From the NCBI GenBank assembly GCA_022316685.1, contig JAKJHU010000107.1, positions 992,001 through 1,056,000 of the forward strand: a stretch of 64,000 nucleotides of DNA, read 5' to 3'. The first letter of the stretch is position 1, and each line of letters opens with the position of its first letter. The notes beneath the pieces are model-generated. The model was not told where the DNA came from and searched no databases. It saw only the letters and a list, made by a program, of their open reading frames with translations. The translations under genes were made by a program, and so were the position numbers. This document shows, piece after piece, positions 27,463 through 42,400 of the stretch. This stretch comes from Progne subis subis (Eukaryota; Chordata; Aves; Passeriformes; Hirundinidae).

Positions 27463-30400
27463 GTGATCATTCCAGCTAGTAGCTCCCCTCAGAGAGGGCT
27501 ATGTTGCTTCACATAATGAGATAGCTGGGGAAAATTTTGAAGCTTTTACTGTTCTGATCTATTCATAGAACCCTGTAATTTTGGAGTTCTGAAGCTGCAG
27601 AGGTTAAACAAAATATAGTATTATTTTCCTTCTTCATTCAAGTGAGGTTAATAATCTTTATCATTCTGCACTGGTAAGCCTCTTCACATTCAGGTTGTCA
27701 TAGAAATCTCAAATTTCTCTCAGAGGAGCTTTTACCTTGTATAGAAAATATGACTTAAAATTCATTAGGCTACACTTTTTCTGAATATAAGTCCAGTGGA
27801 CTCAATATATTGACAGTTGCCCGAGCAAAGATCAACAGTTGAACCCTTCATTAACAATACTAAAATGTCAACATTATTATGTCTGATTTTAATCTACTGC
27901 ATTTAATCAACTAAATTTGTTTTGGAACTATTCTGTGTACATTTCTGCTTCTCTGGTATAGTTTATGCTGTTCTCTCTCCACTGTACTATAGATAAATAA
28001 TGACTGATTTTACTGTAAAATGAAAAGACAAGACTTTTTTTATACCTCTCATCTCATGTCATTGCAAAAGACATTATGTAAATAAGCTTCTATTAGGGAT
28101 TATTCTCCTTACTTCTTGAGCAAAACACAATAAAAAGGAAATTTGACATGATCCAGCAAACCCTAAACACAGTGCAAAGCAGGTGTATTATTTAGAGCAC
28201 TGCACTGCAGCTGTGTTCCTTTTAGGGCCCTAAGAGAAGTTATCGGAGGTCCTGGTATTAATACCTGACTCTATGTAGTCATTTGAAGAATATTCTAGTA
28301 GAAAATGCTATTAGGTAGAAAACTCTTCAAGGAGTCACTCCTGTGCTTTCTGGTAACTTCAGACAAGCCTCAAGCTACAGCCCAGTTTTACTGTCCTTTT
28401 AATGGAAGGCATTGAAACAAAACTCCTCATTTTTCTGAGAGTACAAAAGTGACTAACACTGGTTTTCTGAAGGACTGTGGTATCACACCCCAGGCTGGGA
28501 GCAGGAGGCATGCTGAGTAACTGCAGCTGTTTTCTACTGAGAAATAATGCTCAAATGCTAGGTTATGCCACATAAACACCCCAGGTTCCTGGGGAACAGT
28601 TCTTCACCCAAATGCACCTTCCTTTAGATGCACTGCATGTTTTCCATTAGCAGTGGCACTAGTAAATAAATAAAAAAGACTAAGGGGTATAAACAGATTA
28701 TAAGTATTTGCTGGAATTTTAATACACAAATTGTTTCTAAGGCTGCATGAAAGCCTTAGGATGGGTGCATTTGCAGGTACAGGCTGTGAAAACTGCATCT
28801 TCCCATGTTAGAGGTGAGGCTTGGAAGTACCTCCTTACCTTCACTCTTGGTTATTCTGGTTAAGTCTGTATAAATTTAATCTATCAGGGTACCACAAAAC
28901 AACTCAAACCTTAGAAGCCTCAGTGAGAAGCTCTGAACTACGCTTTTCCTTCAGGAGGTTCAGTGTCTGAACTGCATCTGTATCAGAGGCTTGCTACAGC
29001 CTCTGGCAATATCTGCCCCATCTCCATTTCCTTATTCATCCAAGTAAATGCAGACTTCTTCTTAGAAAAATGAAGAAAAATGAAGCTTCAGGATTGAAAG
29101 TAAATATAATTTCCCACAATCTTCATGTTGTTTCATACTTTGTCTGTAAATAAGAATTACTATTATTTCAGATCCTTTTGAAATATAGTACTCTACAGTG
29201 AGAACCCTAAAACTTCAATTTGTGATAACATTGCAGCATTTTGATGATTATTATAGGGAATTATTTTTAAAGGAAACAGTAATGTTTATGCTGTGTTCAC
29301 TATCAAGAGACAGTTTTATATGCAGACTTGTGAACCAAAATCTCCCACCTGATAAGTCATTTTCCTTTAACAGTAAAAAAACAAATCAAAGTGTCATTAG
29401 ATTGAAGGTGATTGACCTGTATGAAACAACCAGGCTGACAAACATAAAACCCTCAGCAACCATTTGTGTCTAACAAAACTTTACAGAATTAACACAGAGC
29501 AACCTCAGCAGTAGCCTTGTTAGGTTTCACAGAATCACAGAATGGGTTGGGTTGGGGGGGACCTCAAAGATCATTTACTTGCAAGTCCCCAGCCTTGGGC
29601 ACGGGCACCTTCCAACAGACAAAGCCATTCAGAGTCCCATGCATTGGGGTTTCCACCAGGGATGCTTGATTGAGCCTGAGGCTGAAATCACTATTAAATA
29701 AAGGTTAAAAAACTACTGTCTATAGGATGGGAAATATTTTTTCATTGTAATATTCCTGGTGTGGAAAGATACTAAAATTACAGGTGCAGTCATCATAATG
29801 ACCAAAAAGAGTACACAAAGAAGATTTAAATTTGATCTTGAGATATGAGGGATTCACATGGCATGTCATATTAGTTCAGACATCATCACTAAAATATTCA
29901 TGAATTCTCATGCCATACATTATATTAAACCAGAATAAGCTGAAATTTTAGATACATTTCATTCCAGCTAAGATATCTGGGGGTAAATTTAATAAAAAAC
30001 AGCTGTCAAATATCAGCAAATCATATTAATTACTGATAGTTTTAATTAATATTTTTAAAAGAAATTATATATTGACATCTGCAAATGAAGCCATTTGAAA
30101 AGTTGGATTTGTAATGTTTTATGGAGTGGTTTCAGGTACTTGTCAACTTAAGAACAACAATTTTTTTGCCATTTTGCCAACAGAGATCTGATCCAATGAT
30201 CTTTTGCTGAGCTAATTGGAATCAGTCCTGTTTCTTGGTCTTTGTGAAAGACATGCGACATTGAAGTGCATACATATGTCCTCTCTGCCTCTTCTTAGAG
30301 CAGTCCTGGATTGCCAGCTTTCTGAAGAATAAGCATTCAAGAAATCATCTTTGAAGCAATTAAATCTAACCACAGTTAATTTTTTAACTTAATCTACTTC

Positions 30401-33400
30401 CTTGTGTATGGGACTAATTACTCCTTAAACAATTTGGTTTTGCAAGTATGCTAGAAGACACAAAGAGAAAATTATACACATTTTCTGATTTTAAGAAAAA
30501 GGCTGAAGAAGAACTTTATTATTTACAAAGACTTCACTTTTATAGGTTTTGAAGAATGACCAGGGATTGGAGAACAAGGTTACTACCTCACCATCCCACT
30601 GGCCAGGCTAGAAGTCTATCAGTGGACTTTTATCAGAAAAGAATGTGGAAAACATGATGTTTACTATACAAGCTGTAGGAAATTCAATTACATAGCTGTA
30701 AACATCTCACAAAAACTTACATAATATAGCAACATGCAAGACCCACAAGGAATTAAGAAGTATTACTGTCCCCATGTGCCACAGGAATTAAGTGCAGGGC
30801 ATTAAGCCTGCACGGGGACTCAGCTGGCACAGGTACGCAATGGTTAGTCATAACCACATAGTGGAAGCCGGTTTTCCTAATTCTCAGCTCTGTCCTTCTT
30901 ACAGAAACTGCTCACTACTGAAGGAGGGAAGCCTTGACTCCTTGTAATGAGGTCCTGAGTGAGTCACATTTCAGCCTGCTGAATTAATAGAAGCTCAAAC
31001 TAAGATCACTTATTCAAAGTAGAACAGCTCCATTAGGAGAATGAGTATCTCATTATTGAATAGGTGCTCAATGCTTCACACTGTGGGCTGAAAATTGGAG
31101 GGATTTAGGTGCTTTTAAAACACTTTTAAAAGTTCATCTGTTGTCTGGGGTTGGGGAAGGCTGGTCTTACTAATATCCCAGAGGTGTCCTTCTACCATTC
31201 CCAGGAGACCTGTGGATTCCAGCTCTGGATCACGCCGTGCCTCAGCAGGAGGTCTCCCACAAAAATCTGGTGTGGCTTGTGGGCAATCACCCTGGAGCAA
31301 AGCATGTAATAACAAAGCACACCCATGGTGCAAAAGCCCTTTTTCAAAACCTCGCCTAAACTGGAAGAAGGACAAGTCTGTGGTCACTAGGTATAAACCC
31401 TACTCATCAGGCTGCAGAGCGTGAATGATGAGGTAACAGTCACACATCAAAGGCCCTGCTACTGCAGCTCCTTTTGCACTGTTTATCCTTTTTAATTTTC
31501 AAGGGAAAAATGATACCATAGAGCAGTATCAAACATTTTCATTTGCTTTTTCTCCAATGGTTGAAGCTGTGAATAAATAGAATTAATTATAGAACTTCAG
31601 CTGACTGTAGAAAACACAAGAAATACAATTTTTAATTGAAGTTGCTGAAGTGAATAGGAAACTGAAAGCATAATAAAGACATTTCAAATTGTTTTTCAAC
31701 CTGCCCAGATATATACTTATGTTCCTTGGCTTGGGAAATATTTCAGTGTGTTGTTTCACAGAACCACCCTCTAATTTCTCTCTTCCCTAGAAGAACTGCA
31801 GAAGTACCCTAGAAGGACTGTATGAGTTTCAGAAACTTGAGACAGGTCTTGGTTTCAGTTCCATGAAGAACAAAAAGGAATGTTGAACTTCCTTGTAAGA
31901 AAACTTACTTGGCAATTGGGACTGGAAGGATGAAGTGCAAGTGCTGAAGTGTTTTGCTGTGAATACAGTTCTTGACATAAAAGGTGTAGAAAAGAAGAAA
32001 ATGATGGTGGAGTTTCTTGATGCTTGACCTGTCTTTCAGAAAATTAAAGAGAGCAGCCAAATCTGATTGTAAAGCAGCCAATTCTCTCAACTCTGAACTT
32101 CACCCACAGTGCAGTATTTTTAAATCTCAAAGCTTTTCCCCAGTGGTAGGGAGATATGAAATAAGGATGAGTAATTTCTCAGGACATAGTGTGTAGGAGC
32201 TACCAGTCTATCATAGAGAGTGAATGTGCTTCCTCAGAAGAAATTCATAACCTACTTCCCTGACATTGTTTGCTTCATCATAACTCTCCTTTCTCCTCGG
32301 TGAGAAAGTACCAATGGTCTTCCTCCACAATCTCCCTGTCTTCTACAGGATCATGCAGCACCAATTTCATTTTGTTGCCTTTTCTTTCATTGCTTATCAT
32401 TGCTGGGTCTTTGATCAGCCTGAGCATAGATGCAGGTGAGAAAATCAGTCAAAAAGAATATAATCAGGGAAGAGGTGAGTGAATAAAGATAGCATAGAGA
32501 AAGGACTGGAGATTTTGCCTACCTCTGCCTAAAGATCTGAGGTGCCCACTCACTCTGATTCTCATCCAAACAAATGTGTTTTTCTCACTTTTTGCTATTT
32601 TTGAAATGCAAGGGAGATTTCTTGACAGGTATGTACAGTTTTCCTTTCACATAAAGCTTAGGACCTTGCAGGTAATTCCGACTGCAGTCCAGATTTTTGT
32701 CAACTCTCTGACAGCTCCTGTAACACTTGACGAGAGTGGAACTGGGTAGAAAAACAAATCAAAAGGGTTAGGTTTAATAAAAGACTGTAGCACATAGCCC
32801 AGACTGAAGTCAATAACCTTGTCTGTAGGAAATCACTACCCTTCTTACAGAGAATAGGAAATGCAACTTTCTTGGAAACAGCAAGGAGATCAATACTGTC
32901 TTTTAGAGGAAGGCATGGTGGTGTAACCTTCCCTGCTTTGTAAAATAATCAAAACAGTCATCCAAGCCGGAAAGAATTGTGATCTGAAACTCTGTCTTGC
33001 ATCTCACAAGTGAAGTGTGGCTAATGGGGAAAAGCTTCTCCTACTAATGCTATTTATTGTGCCTTTCTGAGTATCCAGGGACACAGGTATCATGTAGTCA
33101 GAAAGGAAGAAGATGCTCTGAGCCTATCAGTGCAGACAGCTGGGAGGACAGGGCACTGGTTTCTGGACATCAAACCCTGGAGTCAAAAGCTGGCACTCCG
33201 CATTCCTACTGCCCTCTTTGGTATACTCTGTATGCAAGAAGGGGCCATAGTTTGATTTCCTGTGAAACATTCTTTCTTGTATTTATCAGAAAGGCAGCTT
33301 AGTTTCTACATTCACATTTTGGGATAGTATTAATGTGTTAAATGGTAAGGCAAAAAGCTTAGATTGAGCTAAATTTGAGCAAGACAAAAAGGGCTGAATA

Positions 33401-36400
33401 AGACACTAAAGGGATTTACAGAGGTATCTAGTCTGTAGTAACCTCCAAAGTTGCAGCAGCTGAGAAGGGGTTATTAGAACTGCAAAACCTATCCAAATCC
33501 CACTGTATGCACATACACACACCTTATTGGAAAGAGACTTATATATTTATACTTTTTTGTAACACAATTAAACTGCGTGTTCTTAGTAACGTACACAGCC
33601 ACTGTGAAAGTATTAGAAAATGTTAATAAATGAGTATTATCAGAGGCAGAGACAGCCGATGGTGTAATGGAATTTTCAACACCCCTCCTGAGTAGGAATA
33701 CTAAAGCTAGTTGTAACATGACATGACATTTCACTGCAAGGTTTTTTTTTTTATTATTATTTTTTCCCCCATTCTTGTTAGAGCTAAACAGATTTGTAAT
33801 CGTTGAGTCTGCAAATAAAAACCTAATTATGTAATTAAATGTGAAAAAAACCAATTTCACAACTTTCATAGAGTAATGCAATCACTGAGAACCTGATATG
33901 ACCCATGACTGTGTAGTGTGGAATGAAGCATCTAAAACATTGTTAATAAACATGTTTCATGTAAAACATAAATTAAGGCCCTCAGAAAAAATTCCAGTAT
34001 AGGTGACATTAGTTCTACCATATTTTAATGCACCCGTAATTTAGACTTTAGCATAGTATGCAAAACATGTACCAGAACATCAACTCTGCTTTGCAAGTAC
34101 ATGTGGAATGGTCTATATTATTTATTTTGACTAGTCCCTTGATTTTGACAACTGTTATTTATGATTTTTATCCTTATGTGCTAATTGTAACGATTCTTTT
34201 TTTCCAAGCCAGCTGGTGTTGGCATTTGCTATTTGGGACAATTGGTGGCTGGTAGTCTTGGAACAATGTGGCGGTGCGAGAATTGTTTTATTAGGTTTTT
34301 ATAAGAAGTTTTATGTTATGGTGCAGTTCACCGTATCCCCAGTTTTGTAACAGTCCATCCCCTTTTGAGCTTTCTGTATAATAAGGTGTTTTGTGTCAGT
34401 CCTCCCACTCCCTCACCTGACCTGAACCATCCCCTCTGCCTGCCCCCCTCGCTCTGGGGCAGCCTGTCTGTCACTTCGGGACCCCTCCCAAGACTGCAAA
34501 ATCATACGGAGAGGGCTTCAGGTGATAGGTCCCCCGGGGTGGAATTCCTTTGCCCTTGGTGTCAATGGTCAGAGGCTTGGGGGTGGGCACACCTTGTTAC
34601 CCCCTGAATCCCCTGATTTGTTGTCTAGTTGTAACCCCCCCTGAACCCCTCCCCCAGTTATAAGGTAGAGGAGGGAGATTCAAAGTCTCTCACTCCCTGG
34701 CCTCTCTGGCCTCGTGGTTTGGACCAGCTGCGGACTTCCCGCAGCTCGGCCTGAATAAACATCTTTTAACCTGCTAAGCTGAGAGCCATCCTTTTCTACT
34801 GCCACTGCTGTCACTGACACTGTTTGGTACAGCTGCTGCTGAGAAGCCGAGCCAGCAGGTAAAGATAACCTGCGTGCCCATCCGAACTGGGAACATCTTG
34901 TAGCTGTGCAGATCTCAGCCAGCCAGAGGCCGGCGTCCGCCCTGGTGCGGAGACAGGACCAGCTAGAAGAGAACAAGTATTTTATCAGTCCTTCAAATAT
35001 GAAAAGAAATTATTAGAAAATTTCTTTCAGTGTGATGGCCCAGTGAACTCCACGCTGATGTAGAACTGTTGGTCCTTTTTTAATGTTCTTACATGACTTG
35101 CATGCATTCCCTGCTTTTCACATGATTGGAGGGAGAGAATCCTTCTTACCTTTTATTAAAGTATAAATTCAGGAGAGGACAGAAAGCACAGCAGCATAGC
35201 TGCAGGATGGAAAGAACTATTTCCTATGAAAAGACACTAATTATCCAAGCAGTTAAGGAGAGAATGCAAAAATGCTAAAGGTATCTTTAAAGAAGCTGAA
35301 CTGAAGGAAAAAACTAAGACAAGCACCAAATTCTTCAGGCACTTGACAAAGGTTATGGATTATCAAATCCAGCATCCCTTAAGGTGTTCAGAGTGCCAAA
35401 AATCTTTACAGCCAATTCACATCACTAAATATCACAAGGAGATTGCTCTTTCTGATCATTTAAATTGTATTAAATATAAATCCATCTTTTCATAAAGTTA
35501 TCTTTACAACTGCCGTATTTCAAACCCTATTCTTCAAAACTACCCAATATTAGTCTTCAATTTATTATACAGATCAAAAAATCAACTTTATGAATTTTCT
35601 TCACTTGCCATACTTCTTCAAGGATAGGATAAAACAAAATAGTGCCTCTCTACTGGGACATCTTCATGACTTTTCTAACACTAATTTTTACGTAATAAAT
35701 TATTTGACTTACAATTAATACTAAGCATACAAACGCTGAATGTTAAGTACTGCCTGCAGGCAATAGGTCAAATAACTGGCCAAAAGTTTAAAAATTCTGC
35801 AGCATATGTCCATGAAAATGAAAAAAAAAAGTATAGCAAAAAAACCCCATATGCCACTTGCCTGAATGAAAACTTTCTTGCCTGTGCCATGCAATTGTTA
35901 TGACTGAGAGGCAGAGTATATGGTCTACCAAAAGCATATGGCCAGCTGATGAACTGTTTTTCCAGCCATGAGTAGCGCTAGTATACTAAAGCATTTTAAG
36001 ACAGTTTCAAGTGTTAATTTCTACTATGCAAAAGAGCTAAGAAGAGAAAAACATGTAATTTAGCTCACAACAATTGCAGTCTCCCTAGCTTTCTAAGCAA
36101 ATATTCTATGCTTCATTTTTTCAAGGTGGAATGAAATAAAAACTTACTTTGTGAGGTTGTCTAGTTAGGAAAGAAAGAGGCTCATTACATTGCATATTAA
36201 CAGGACACAAGCTCCAAAAAAGAACCTTGCATTGAATGCAAATATTTTAAGAGAGAAGAACACTGATACTTTTTATTTTATTTCTTAAATTATTACCTTT
36301 CATTGAAGAAAGAGGGATCCTGTGAAATTATACACGCTGATTATTAAAAAAAAAAAAAAAAAAAAAAAAAAGAAAAAAAGAAAAAAAAAAGACCCAGGTA

Positions 36401-39400
36401 CTGCTAGCTGGATTTAAGAATAATCAGACTGAAAAGTGAAATAGGTTTTTTTTTTTTTTTTGTGTGTATGTGTTTCTTTCTGGGTCTGTTATTGGAGAAC
36501 CAAAGAATCTCTGAACTGGATGTCTGTATTTGAGAAAAGGGAAGAAGTATATATGCAAGATGCAAGCAGCACTATTAATATCTTTCTATTCACCAGCTGC
36601 CTGCTAAATATTGTAAAGTATGCTGTTTCTTTACACAGAAGTAGCATTGCAAGGTTCAGAATCCCCTCCATCCTGCGCATTTCTGCAGAAGAGCTGATGC
36701 TGGATTTTTGATCTACAGATGCATTTGTAGGGCAGATCATTACATTCAACTGATTACAGTTCTACCTCAGAACGTGGTTTGGTAAAACTCTTGAGGGTCA
36801 CGAGAAAATAAATTGCATAAATCTCATGCAGCCTATTTCTTCCTCTACACATTACACAGAATGATGGAAATATGACTTCATGTTAATCTTATTCTTGCTA
36901 ATATGGTCATTCATATTAAATATAATGCTTAACCTTTCTGGAACACAGCACCAGAAATTGTATTTCTGTCAAGAAAAAGAAGTACAGTGACTTAGCAGAA
37001 AATATGTGCAGTCTTCTGACTGAAAATGCAAGTTATTTTTAGACTACATAAAAACCCATGCAATTTCTGTGTTACACAGAAAAGCTATCTGATGAATCTT
37101 CTACCCATTTCCAATGGGCTAAGTATAAAAAATGGATAAGTATTTAAGATTTAGAGAATCAGAGATGATTCACAGGAAAATACATTCCCATCCCAAAAAC
37201 AGATGAAGGAATTCACTTACAATAGCTTAATCATGTAATATCCCCCCATGCTTCATCTCACTTTCTGTGTATATCTGTTTTTCAGAGCCAAACTATGCAG
37301 GAAAGGGACAGACATCCTTTGCCTCTTAGTCCGGAGGCTGTGAGAGAAGACCCTTCCCCCTTGCTGGGGGAAAAGTTGCATGTTTTGTCTTTGAAATTGA
37401 TCACTTTTGTCTGTTTTGAAGGGTTTCAAAATATACAAAGCTGTACTTTGATATTTACAGAAGAATCTTTCCTGTTGGCCAAGTCCATCTAAAACAGGAT
37501 TAATATCTGCAGACATATACTTTACTCCAGATCAATGTCAGAAGTCCTGTGGACCCATTCCTGATATGTCCCACTTATATTAGAGGAAGATCTTATTTAG
37601 ATGGGTTTTCAATCAGATGCAGAGTTAGAAGAAAAGTAATATTTTGATATTTCTTTATTGGAATTTACTTTACTGGAAGAGGTGGACTGTTCGGCTACGC
37701 CTGGCTCCAGGTATTTCTCTTCATTCACTTAAAAACTATAAATAGTAGCTGTGTCCTTGGTTAAAATTAAATACTGAAATGCCCAAGCACAGATAACTTC
37801 TGTTGAATTCCCCAAAAGCACTGGGTACTTTGCATTCCCCCTGAACTGGATGTTTTAGCATAGACACATTTGACTGACTTTTGCTTCCCTAACTTAAAGT
37901 GCGGTGAGCTTCCCAGAAAAGCAAAAGTAAAATATTATTCAGGCATTCCAGAACCTGTATTTAGTTTTTATATTAGGAATAAACCTTAAAGTAACACCAG
38001 AACCGAAACTGCAGTTGAGGAGATGCAGCAGAGCAGGAATAATATCATTTAGAATTTTCCTCTGAGCTGGAAAGCACTCAAAATTAATTATCAACCATTT
38101 TTACTAAGCAGAGGGAGTGCAGTAATATACTTCACAGAACAATGCATGCTTTAGCATGCATTATACTGAGGAACACAAAGATACAAACAGTAGAAACATT
38201 CCACTCCATAATTTATCATACTTCCTCTTCAATTTCAGTGATTTAAGGACACGCCAAATATTGTAAATTGCTAATATTCTTTTAAAATCCTACTGGAATT
38301 TCAAATTTATAATCCTAGGTTCTTTACGTCTATGGAAGTTGAAAGCTTTATGCTTCCCTAGGAACTATTCAGAAAGTGATGCATGTGTTGCTCCTGAATT
38401 CAGGCCTGTCAGTTGCTTCCTCCTGCCCTTTCCCTGGACTGAAAGTGCAGAAAAGCTTTTGTTCATACCCAGTAGGTCTGTGGAAAGAGGAGCTTCACAA
38501 ATACTCTGTGGGGTACCTCAGCAGACCAGTGAAATCACAATGCAAGAGCTCAGGTTACGTTTGTTTAGATGTGGCAACTCTTGTTATAATTTGCATTACT
38601 TATATAAATGTAAAGGTTGCAGTGATGCATTTTTTCTTTGGTACTGTTGTGCAATGTAGAGTCTAAGCAGTTCATAATTTAATAAATATACTGCATTTCG
38701 GTCTTCCCATGTAGATTCCAAAGATTTCTGCATAAAATTTGTATGAAAAGTATTCTCCCCTCATAAATGAGTCTTCCATAAATTATTCTGTAGATCAAAA
38801 ATAGCATGATATGTATTTACCTACAGCGAAAGCCTGTGAGTATTTAAATGATTTAAATTATAATATAATAGGCACTGATTTTATACAGCAGAAAAAGGCC
38901 CAAACAAAAATCCCAACATAACAAAAAAAACAGGCTAACCAAAATCCAAGCAACTTTCCTCTCCCTTACTGAATCAAGTATTAATAGAGGCAGCAGTTAA
39001 GAGAAGAACTTGCACATTCCCAAAGACAGTGTTCACAGGAAATCCGTTTTGCTTTTTTTTCAGAACTGAATCCTCCTTGTGCTTATGAATATATGTTAAT
39101 TTTGATTTAGTTGTTTTGTATTTGGAAAAAACCTTGGGACTGCCCAAGGGACTTACTGCACTAATTTAAGGACTGAATTTCATTTTCTCTCCATCCAATA
39201 TGACTATGCAGGCAAAAATTGCCATAAAGAAACACTTTATAGAATCCATATATATAAAGTAGCTAATTCTGAATAGTTCTATTTCGTCCCAGATCTGTGT
39301 CTCAATTCAAAAAGTGATAATTGATAACTACAAAAAAACCCACAAAAAAACCCACAAAAACCCCACAAAATAAAACAAAACAACAACAAAAACGCAAACC

Positions 39401-42400
39401 AAAAACCAACTCAACAAAAACCACAGAAAACCCCACAAAAACAAAAAAAACCAAAAAAAACACCCACAAAAAAACCCAAAACAAACAAACAACAACAAAA
39501 CCACAACCCCCCCCCCCAAAAAAAAAAAAAAAATAAAACAAACCCAAAAAAACCACCAAACCAAAAAAAACCCCAAAATAAACAAAAACACCAGCTGAAA
39601 AGAAGGGGCACATTTTATAGAACTTTCTCAAGAAATGGCAAGTTGCCCAAAGCTTGCAGTGCCAAAGTCAGTTTTTCATTATGTTACTTATAAATTAAAA
39701 ATAATTATACTTGTTGGAGTAGAATAATTTTCAATTTTTCTTGTAAATGAAATAAACCCCATCTCACTATGCTACAGCAGGGCAAAAAACAAATATGCAT
39801 AAACAGATTATTGTGGTTTTGCCAGTCTAGTCACAGGGGGAGCTACTACTTTGGCCCATACTTGGAAAACCTGAAATAAATATTGAAGTCATTGGCTCAC
39901 TGCAACCTCTTTGCTAACTGTTTCATTCTGTTTAAAAATTCTGGTTTGGCTTGATTTCTTTAGTAACAATATCAGGGAGGCAGTTCTTAAAAGCTTCAAG
40001 ATTCTGAGCTGCTACAATGTGCAGCAATAGTATGTGAAAAGGTTTCCTCCACTATCAGAGATTTTACAAATCCATGTCTAAGGACATTGGTTGTTGCTAC
40101 ATTAAAAACTCCACGCCTTTCTGTTCCAGCTCTGGTTTTTCCATCAAAGGGAAGATAGAAAGTAGAAAAATAAACCCAGAAAACGAAATATAGTTACACA
40201 AGATGAAAGCTACCCAAACTCTCTAGAGATCTGGGCCAGTGTGTGCTTATGAAAAACAGTGTCATGACAGCATCAAACCCAGCCCAGACTCTACTCCAGC
40301 TGCTGGGTTCTTATCATAAAGTCTTTATACTCCAGGGTTCTGAAGCTAAATAACAAAGCAAAGCAAACAGGTGAATGAATAAAAGCCAGAGAGATGGTTG
40401 TAAGGGTGTGATAGAAGTACAGAATTACACATGCTAGAGCTTGCTCCTTGTCTAATCTTTGGCATGGAGAGATGTGATCTCCAGCCTTTACAGCAGGCTG
40501 TGTTTTGTATCCCTTCCATCCCCCTGGATTCTGTGGTTTCACTTCACAAAATCTTTCACATTCTTCCCTTAAAAAAAAAAAAAAAATCAAGAACTTGCAG
40601 TTTTTTCTCTGTCTTATTATGACAAGACTAAGAATTAGAGTTGACTTAGCTATGTTTGGGTACAAAGGAGAAAAACTTTGTACCTTTTGTAAATATTTTC
40701 TTGGCAAATATAGAAAAAAAAAAAATTGGGATAGTGAAGGCATGGTCTTAATACTGTTTTGCGTTGAAGTATAGCAAGTGACCATGGAGAGAACCAATCA
40801 GTTGCATATCAGTATATCATATACTCAGAGCCTCCTCAGGTTATCACTGACCTCCCATCTTTACACTCTCTTATACCTGGCATCCTTAATTGTCCTGAGC
40901 TTATTACATGAAACAGCAAATGTTGATCAGAGCAGATAGTTCTTTGCTGCTTCTTTTTTGTAAGTCTTTCTAGGCCAGCTGATAATGCATGTTTGAGAAG
41001 TACCAAGAATTAATTAACTGTGGCCTCCTTAAACAAGTTGTCAATAATTCTGTTGTGATAGTAGTACAGTCATACCTATATCTTGCTATGAGGACTGATC
41101 ATTAAAGATCCTTCTTTCCTCTCCACTAATTGCTGTTAATCTACAGAGCTGCATAGGGAAATACTTGCATAGCAAATGCAAAGCAATGAACATAAAATAT
41201 TTAGAAAGAAGAAAATAATGTAATTGTTAGTGAATCAAGCATGTCAGGATAGGTAAAATGATATTTTTCTTGTAAAGTAAAACATTATTTTTATACCCAC
41301 AACAAAACATGGACCTGCAGAACTTTTCAAGCAATCTTCAAGCAGCTTCATGCGAGTCTTTTGCAGCTCAGGACTGTCCCATTCATCTGCTTCAACTCCC
41401 CAGTATAAGTCTATGACCTGGAAAACAGCATACAATATAGTTACTTATCATATGCCTTTTCTACCAAATCAGTTTCACCAACATCCTGTGCACTAAGCTT
41501 TAATCTTCAGTGCAATAAAAAACAGTGAAGGTCTACATTCAGTCCTTACATAGACTGTATTCCTCGTACAAATGAGAATTCCAGCCTCTTACTTTCCCTC
41601 CTGGAACAGACTCTCATTTCATAGTCATATGGAGATTAGCATGACAAGAGCTTGATTTAATGTAGTCTTTTATTTGCTACTAGACTGCATATAATGGATT
41701 GTTGCAGCAGCCCTCATGTGTGGAGTTTCTTTATGAGATCAGACGACTACTGATGGCAAAAGGAAAGAGCCTGCTCTTTGTTTGGGGAGGAAAATACTGC
41801 TTTATTTGCCCAGGAGCTAGTTTTTGCTTCTTTCCCATCCACGCCAGAGCCAGAGTCCCCGAGGCCCTGTTCGTTCGTGCCAGGGCTTTTTCCCAGGGGA
41901 CAGGGCCCAGAGGCAGGGCCAAGCCACTGCCAATCAGGGATAAAGTGGGAGTGGAACAGAGTTGGGTTACAGTCCAATGGGGGATGGGTGCGGCGGAGAA
42001 TGGGCAAACCACATGATACAGTTTCTAAAGGAAACGGGGAAACATTACAAAAATCAAATGAAACACAATATGAACCAAATTAACACACTGTAACACTCAT
42101 GTTAGAGGGTAAAAATGAGCCAAGACACAGACTTCTTGTTTATCACAGCATGAAAAGAGTCCTGTTTTATTTCTCTTTACAGCTCAGCCATCCTGACTCC
42201 AACTATTAACTGACTCTGGTTGCAACAAGCTGCTACTGCAGGTTTCCCTTGCAGCCTCTGATTGCTGGTTATTTCCAGCTAAACTATGGCTGCATGTATC
42301 AGTTTGCAGACTCTGAATGCAGGCTTTTACCTGGCTAGACTATGGCTGCAGGTTCCAGCAACAGGCTCTAAGTGCAGACCCAGACTGACCTCACAGCAGT

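Larger units (their letters stand above)
25650..41300 (-). other. NWD2: NWD2 intron 3
   Basis: About 15.7 kb. It contains a CR1 tail (29528-29668), an LTR (34214-34917) and long homopolymer or low-complexity tracts (27418-27461, 36346-36391, 39331-39593). The remaining sequence is AT-rich with no supported gene. Confidence 0.8.

Noticed and set aside
39302..39631. ORFs of 66-109 codons in the A/C tract
   Set aside because: Pure low-complexity composition on both strands.
41699..42083. Overlapping ORFs on both strands near exon 3
   Set aside because: They coincide with the nested younger LTR; several frames are open by chance in a GC-rich block.
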